A DNA stretch of 5,791 nucleotides from Planctomycetia bacterium (GTDB taxonomy: Bacteria; Planctomycetota; Planctomycetia; Gemmatales; Gemmataceae): contig JAKEEV010001054.1 in the NCBI GenBank assembly GCA_022616395.1, positions 1 through 5,791 of the forward strand, given 5' to 3'. Below, piece by piece: positions 5,612 through 5,791 of the stretch; the stretch's first letter is position 1; every line of letters begins with the position of its first letter. The translations under genes and the position numbers were made by a program. The notes under the pieces were generated by a model. That model ran no database searches. It saw nothing but the letters and a program-made list of their open reading frames with translations, and had not been told where the DNA came from.

Positions 5612-5691
5612 ACGCCCGTGTGCTTCTCGGACACAGAGTCATACGCACAGGTTCGCGCTGCGTTGCAATTATTTTGGGAATCTTTTTTTGG

Positions 5692-5791
5692 TAGGAGTTA
5701 CGCAGTGTGGTGCAGGTTCGGCTTACCGAAGTTGCGCAGGCTGTCTATAGTCGTGGCATGAGCCAACCCAAGGTGAGCGATTCCCAGTACA
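5692..5791 (+). mobile_element. Left end of a probable insertion sequence (partial)
   Basis: TAGGAGTTACGCAGTG at 5692-5707 resembles, from memory, terminal repeats of the (T)AGGACTTACGCA type seen at ends of some bacterial insertion sequences. It lies about 50 bp before an ORF that opens like a transposase. A 5-bp inverted repeat (TTCGG 5717-5721, CCGAA 5726-5730) lies inside. The other end is outside the window, so neither the boundary nor the family can be confirmed. Confidence 0.35.
5758..5791 (+). CDS. Probable transposase, N-terminal fragment cut by window edge
   Basis: ATG at 5758 opens a frame of 11 residues (MSQPKVSDSQY) that runs off the window. I associate this opening with IS4/IS701-like DDE transposases of planctomycetes, where similar MSxPxVSDxQYI starts occur; this is recollection, not a match I could test. 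No Shine-Dalgarno precedes it. A TATAGT box at 5746-5751 would place transcription start very near the ATG, so the message could be leaderless. Confidence 0.4.
   Translation, partial: MSQPKVSDSQY

Larger units (their letters stand above)
5376..5757. other. Dyad-rich intergenic region between small gene and IS start
   Basis: This 382-bp stretch has no supported gene. It holds the ribosome site of the minus-strand gene and three related purine-rich words on the plus strand (GTTAAGAGGT at 5431-5440, GGTTAGAGGGT near 5450-5460, GAGGTTAAGG near 5467-5476). It also holds two adjacent palindromes over a possible promoter, two further hairpins (5553-5573 and 5598-5611), a 7-T run at 5683-5689 and then the presumed end of an insertion sequence. 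Confidence 0.6.

Noticed and set aside
5574..5640. tRNA-like fold
   Set aside because: The ends can pair over five bases, but there is no T-loop, anticodon arm or proper seven-base acceptor stem.
1..5791. CRISPR array, rRNA or tRNA genes
   Set aside because: No regularly spaced repeats and no recognisable rRNA or tRNA segments on either strand.

Overview
The window looks like chromosomal DNA from a Gemmataceae-type planctomycete (Gemmata and relatives). The evidence is high GC with strongly GC-biased third codon positions, an ECF sigma factor opening MSWNEITVLVEQAQTGDREA, two tandem proteins opening MPLRDHFHP with a DUF4058/Uma2-like core, and a PAS/AAA+/Fis regulator of a type I associate with planctomycetes. 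These assignments come from recognition by eye, not from a search.

Left third, plus strand (9-2100): three tightly coupled cistrons. The first is a PAS + AAA+ + Fis-type HTH regulator built like a sigma-54 activator but lacking the GAFTGA loop, the Walker B aspartate and the arginine fingers. Its stop overlaps the start of a receiver-like protein with no phosphoacceptor aspartate and a very basic tail. That stop in turn overlaps the TTG start of a 68-residue ferredoxin with two [4Fe-4S] motifs. The layout suggests a regulatory and redox module in which the usual phosphorylation and ATP-hydrolysis switches are worn away.

Middle, minus strand (2083-3577): two tandem paralogues of a DUF4058/Uma2-like family, 14 bp apart. 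The upstream copy (2837-3577) is intact at 246 aa. The downstream copy (2083-2822) has lost one base in a G run. Restoring it gives exactly 246 codons. The two share a 38-bp block (one mismatch) covering leader, ribosome binding site and start codon. The broken copy overlaps the ferredoxin gene tail to tail by 18 bp.

Right of centre, minus strand (3615-4287): an ECF sigma factor of 198 aa with a rho-independent terminator behind it, followed by about 590 bp with no convincing gene apart from a possible 29-aa ORF and some dyads. Then comes an unrecognised small minus-strand gene starting at 5375 with a strong Shine-Dalgarno. Its coding signal switches frame near 5125, again beside a C/G run, so it may really be a 96-aa protein ending at 5086. 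Upstream of it lies a dyad-rich region with a possible promoter overlapped by two adjacent 14-bp palindromes. The right edge seems to hold the start of an insertion sequence: a candidate terminal repeat at 5692 and the first 11 codons of a probable transposase from 5758.

The most unusual content is the degenerate regulator / pseudo-receiver / ferredoxin cluster and the paired palindromes over the putative promoter near 5500. The two probable frameshifts, both beside C/G runs, may be sequencing errors.
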